Assembly (NCBI GenBank): GCA_003725745.1
Contig: RHDP01000001.1
Location: forward strand, 5,118,501 to 5,182,500
Origin: Streptomyces sp. I6
Lineage (GTDB): Bacteria; Actinomycetota; Actinomycetes; Streptomycetales; Streptomycetaceae
Length of the DNA stretch: 64,000 nt
Reading direction: 5' to 3'
Every line of letters begins with the position of its first letter. Positions within the stretch are counted from its first letter, which is position 1. The position numbers and the translations under genes were made by a program. A model generated the notes under the pieces. The model searched no databases, was not told the origin of the DNA, and saw only the letters and a list, made by a program, of their open reading frames with translations. This document shows positions 61,414-64,000 of the stretch, in pieces.

Positions 61414-61522
61414 AGCGAATCGGGAGGGGAGACCGGGACGGTCCGCCCCGCCGATCGTTGAAGCGGGCGACCGTTAGAGAATGGGCGCCGCCCGAGCGAC
61501 GCGACTGGAAGGACCCCCGCCG

Positions 61523-62260
61523 GTGACCCGGAACCCCGACGACATCAAGCCCAGCCTCCGCAGCGATGTCACCGTCGAGCTGGTGAAGCACACCGCCGGC
61601 GACTCCGACGTGCTGTGGGCTGCCCGGGTCTCCACCGCGGGCGAGCAGTCGCTGGACGAACTCGCCAAGGACCCGGAGCGGTCGAAGGGACTGATCAACT
61701 ACCTGATGAGGGACCGCCACGGCAGCCCCTTCGAGCACAACTCGATGACCTTCTTCATCAGCGCCCCGATCTTCGTCTTCCGCGAGTTCATGCGCCACCG
61801 CGTCGGCTGGTCCTACAACGAGGAGTCCGGCCGGTACCGGGAGCTCCAGCCGGTCTTCTACGTCCCGGACGAGTCGCGCAGGCTCGTGCAGGAGGGCCGT
61901 CCCGGCAAGTACGTGTTCGTGGAGGGCACCCGGGCCCAGCAGGAGCTGACCGGGCGGGTGATGGAGGACTCCTACCGCCATGCCTACGAGGCCTACCAGG
62001 AGATGCTCGACGCGGGTGTGGCCCGCGAGGTCGCCCGCTCGGTGCTGCCGGTCGGCCTCTACTCGTCGATGTACGCGACCTGCAACGCCCGCTCGCTGAT
62101 GCACTTCCTGGGCCTGCGTACCCAGCACGAGATGGCCAAGGTCCCGTCCTTCCCGCAGCGGGAGATCGAGATGGTCGGCGAGAAGATGGAGGAGCACTGG
62201 GCCGGGCTGATGCCGCTGACCCACGCGGCCTTCAACGCCAACGGCCGGGTGGCCCCGTAA
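61523..62260 (+). CDS. thyX: FAD-dependent thymidylate synthase
   Basis: ThyX methylates dUMP to dTMP using FAD and methylene-tetrahydrofolate. The ThyX motif RHRVGWSYNEESGRY (RHRxxSxNExSxRY form) is present. LPVGLYSSMYATCNARSLMHFLGLR follows, with the substrate-binding Arg and the family's C-terminal helix. GTG 61523 gives 245 aa, matching the family length; ATG 61481 would add 14 unconserved residues. The GGAAGGA upstream of 61523 supports the shorter form. It is followed by the dapA promoter region. Confidence 0.94.
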   Translation: MTRNPDDIKPSLRSDVTVELVKHTAGDSDVLWAARVSTAGEQSLDELAKDPERSKGLINYLMRDRHGSPFEHNSMTFFISAPIFVFREFMRHRVGWSYNEESGRYRELQPVFYVPDESRRLVQEGRPGKYVFVEGTRAQQELTGRVMEDSYRHAYEAYQEMLDAGVAREVARSVLPVGLYSSMYATCNARSLMHFLGLRTQHEMAKVPSFPQREIEMVGEKMEEHWAGLMPLTHAAFNANGRVAP

Positions 62261-62297
62261 GGGACAGATGTACGGTCAGCCTTACCAGGTGTCCGTA

Positions 62298-62327
62298 TTG
62301 CGGCGTTTCGAGAAGTTCATCTAGGCT
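62298..62327 (+). promoter_or_regulatory. putative sigma-HrdB-type promoter for dapA
   Basis: TTGCGG (62298-62303) and TAGGCT (62322-62327) are separated by 18 bp, close to the streptomycete vegetative consensus TTGACA-17/18-TAGGAT. It lies 122 bp before the dapA start. Confidence 0.5.
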
Positions 62328-62338
62328 GATCAAACGGA

Positions 62339-62376
62339 CCCGGCACTGCTTGAACCCCCGAGCAGGCAGTGCCGGG
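62339..62376 (+). promoter_or_regulatory. perfect 11-bp hairpin in the dapA leader
   Basis: CCCGGCACTGC (62339-62349) pairs with GCAGTGCCGGG (62366-62376). It is just downstream of the putative dapA promoter, so it is a terminator for thyX, an attenuator of dapA, or both. Confidence 0.6.
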
Positions 62377-62448
62377 CTCCACTGGGCAGGGATACGTCAC
62401 GTCCCCCAAGGGGACCCTCCGCGCAGAGCAGCGAGTAGCGTGTTACCC

Positions 62449-63348
62449 ATGGCACCGATCTCGACTCCGCAGACCCCCTTCGGGCGGGTCCTCACCGCCA
62501 TGGTCACGCCGTTCACGGCGGACGGCGCGCTCGACCTCGACGGCGCGCAGCGGCTCGCCACCCATCTGGTGGACTCAGGCAACGACGGCCTGATCATCAA
62601 CGGCACCACCGGTGAGTCCCCCACCACCAGCAACGCGGAGAAAGACCAGCTCGTCCGTGCCGTCCTCGAGGCCGTGGGCGACCGGGCGCATGTGGTCGCC
62701 GGGGTCGGGACCAACGACACCCGCCACAGCATCGAACTGGCACGTGCCGCCGAGCGCGCAGGCGCGCACGGGCTGCTGGCCGTCACCCCGTACTACAACA
62801 AGCCCCCTCAGGAGGGCCTGCACCGGCACTTCACGGCCATCGCCGACAGCACCGGACTCCCGGTGATGCTGTACGACATCCCCGGCCGCAGCGGCGTCCC
62901 GATCGACACCGAGACGATCGTGCGCCTCGCGGCCCACCCGCGGATCGTCGCGAACAAGGACGCCAAGGGCGACCTCGGCCGTGCGAGCTGGGCCATCGCC
63001 CGCAGCGGACTCGCCTGGTACTCGGGCGACGACATGCTCAACCTGCCGCTGCTGTCCGTGGGTGCCATCGGCTTCGTCTCCGTGGTCGGCCATGTCGTCA
63101 CCCCGGAGCTCCGTGCCCTGGTCGACGCCTACAGCGCGGGCGACGTGCAGAAGGCCACCGAGATCCACCAGAAGCTGCTTCCGGTCTTCACCGGCATGTT
63201 CCGCACCCAGGGTGTCATCACCAGCAAGGCCGCGCTCGCCCTCCAGGGCCTGCCCGCGGGCCCGCTCCGGCTCCCGCTGGTCGAGCTCAGCGAGGCCGAG
63301 ACCGCCCAGCTGAAGATCGATCTCGCGGCCGGCGGGGTACAGCTGTAG
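62449..63348 (+). CDS. dapA: 4-hydroxy-tetrahydrodipicolinate synthase
   Basis: DapA condenses pyruvate and aspartate semialdehyde, the first committed step of the lysine/DAP branch; dapB for the next step lies 3 kb upstream. The 299-aa TIM-barrel protein shows GLIINGTTGESPTTS (substrate loop), the conserved Tyr in TPYYNKPPQEGL, IPGRSGVP, and the Schiff-base Lys in the VANKDAKGDL segment. ATG 62449 (MAPISTPQTPFG) fits the family start. It is followed by rnj, a conserved streptomycete order as I recall it. Confidence 0.96.
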   Translation: MAPISTPQTPFGRVLTAMVTPFTADGALDLDGAQRLATHLVDSGNDGLIINGTTGESPTTSNAEKDQLVRAVLEAVGDRAHVVAGVGTNDTRHSIELARAAERAGAHGLLAVTPYYNKPPQEGLHRHFTAIADSTGLPVMLYDIPGRSGVPIDTETIVRLAAHPRIVANKDAKGDLGRASWAIARSGLAWYSGDDMLNLPLLSVGAIGFVSVVGHVVTPELRALVDAYSAGDVQKATEIHQKLLPVFTGMFRTQGVITSKAALALQGLPAGPLRLPLVELSEAETAQLKIDLAAGGVQL

Positions 63349-63424
63349 GCACAGACTTCACAACTGAATACGTTCGACTGAATACGAACGACCGGACGAC
63401 AACAGCAAGTGCACGAATGTCATG

Positions 63425-63455
63425 CGCGCCACGTGCCCAAGCGGTACGTGGCGCG
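63425..63455 (+). promoter_or_regulatory. hairpin directly upstream of the rnj ribosome-binding site
   Basis: CGCGCCACGT (63425-63434) pairs perfectly with ACGTGGCGCG (63446-63455), with an 11-nt loop. It ends 6 nt before the GAGGAG of rnj. It may terminate dapA transcripts or regulate rnj. Confidence 0.6.
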
Positions 63456-63473
63456 TGTAGTGAGGAGAGTCTT

Positions 63474-64000
63474 TTGAGTCATCCGCATCCCGAACTCGGC
63501 GCTCCGCCGAAGCTCCCCAAGGGTGGCCTGCGCGTCACACCGCTCGGCGGTCTCGGCGAGATCGGCCGCAACATGACCGTCTTCGAGTACGAGGGCCGGC
63601 TTCTGATCGTCGACTGCGGCGTCCTCTTCCCCGAGGAGGAGCAGCCCGGCGTCGACCTGATCCTGCCGGACTTCACCACCCTGGTGGACCGGCTCGACGA
63701 CGTCGAGGCGATCGTGCTCACGCACGGCCACGAGGACCACATCGGCGGGGTGCCGTATCTCCTCCGCCTCAAGCCCGACATCCCGCTGATCGGCTCCAAG
63801 CTGACCCTCGCCCTGATCGAGGCCAAGCTCCAGGAGCACCGCATCCGTCCGTACACCCTGGAGGTCGCGGAGGGGCGGCGCGAGGACGTCGGCCCCTTCG
63901 ACTGCGAGTTCGTCGCGGTCAACCACTCCATCCCGGACGCGCTCGCGGTCGCCATCCGCACCCCTGCGGGGCTGGCCGTGCACACGGGCGACTTCAAGAT
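63474..64000 (+). CDS. rnj: ribonuclease J (3' part beyond window)
   Basis: RNase J is a metallo-beta-lactamase-fold enzyme with endo- and 5'-exonuclease activity in RNA decay. TTG 63474 follows GAGGAG 6 nt upstream and gives SHPHPELGAPPKLPKGGLRV, TPLGGLGEIGRNMTVFEYEG and VDCGVLFPEEEQPGVDLILP. The zinc motif THGHEDHIGG is present, and the ORF then runs off the window near HTGDFK. The ORF is intact as far as it goes. Confidence 0.96.
   Translation, partial: MSHPHPELGAPPKLPKGGLRVTPLGGLGEIGRNMTVFEYEGRLLIVDCGVLFPEEEQPGVDLILPDFTTLVDRLDDVEAIVLTHGHEDHIGGVPYLLRLKPDIPLIGSKLTLALIEAKLQEHRIRPYTLEVAEGRREDVGPFDCEFVAVNHSIPDALAVAIRTPAGLAVHTGDFK

Noticed and set aside
62261-62448. Lysine riboswitch in the dapA leader
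   Set aside because: Only one simple stem is present; the multi-helix lysine aptamer core is not visible.

Overview
This window is a GC-rich actinobacterial chromosome segment, almost certainly Streptomyces. The evidence is strong G/C bias in the third codon position, frequent GTG and TTG starts, and a gene order I recognise from Streptomyces chromosomes: dxr-rseP-like-ispG, proS, rimP-nusA-ylxR-infB-rbfA-truB-ribF, an ESX (type VII secretion) locus, rpsO-pnp-M16 protease-dapB, thyX-dapA-rnj. I infer the genus from content and synteny; no search was run.

Layout. Positions 1-7133 hold the 3' end of an acyl-CoA dehydrogenase gene, two isoprenoid (MEP pathway) genes separated by a site-2-type protease, and two GNAT acetyltransferases. 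Positions 7255-11147 hold proS facing a minus-strand group: a lipoprotein, a ferritin-like protein and an aminoglycoside-phosphotransferase-fold protein that lacks key catalytic residues. Positions 11336-18479 are the translation/transcription-factor operon. At 18713-22447 lies a large protein joining a degenerate trypsin-like domain to a STAND-type P-loop NTPase, followed by ribF. Positions 23716-29945 are a minus-strand oligopeptide-type ABC transporter operon (binding protein, two permeases, two ATPases) with overlapping starts and stops. Positions 30154-54506 are a complete T7SSa core: EccB, EccC, EccD, EccE, mycosin, an EsxA/EsxB-like pair and an EspI-like ATPase. Its centre (39754-48170) is a cargo/accessory region of less GC-rich sequence with a second mycosin, a long WXG-like substrate carrying a C-terminal YxxxD tag, three further secretion-associated genes, and a relict IS5-like transposase. 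Positions 54747-64000 return to housekeeping genes and end inside rnj (RNase J).

The most pervasive oddity is technical. At least fifteen places need one extra G or C, nearly always in a short G/C run, to restore a family-consistent reading frame. They include essential genes (infB three times, dapB), most ESX core genes (eccC, eccD, eccE) and the ABC operon. All have the same sign (-1). In infB and the STAND gene, three -1 events sum to -3 and silently restore the frame, so the as-read translation contains a plausible-length but wrong, Arg-rich stretch. The simplest explanation is homopolymer under-calling in the assembly, not gene decay. Genes whose frame is broken as given are typed pseudogene here, with that caveat; genes whose core frame survives are typed CDS.

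No tRNA, rRNA or CRISPR array was seen.
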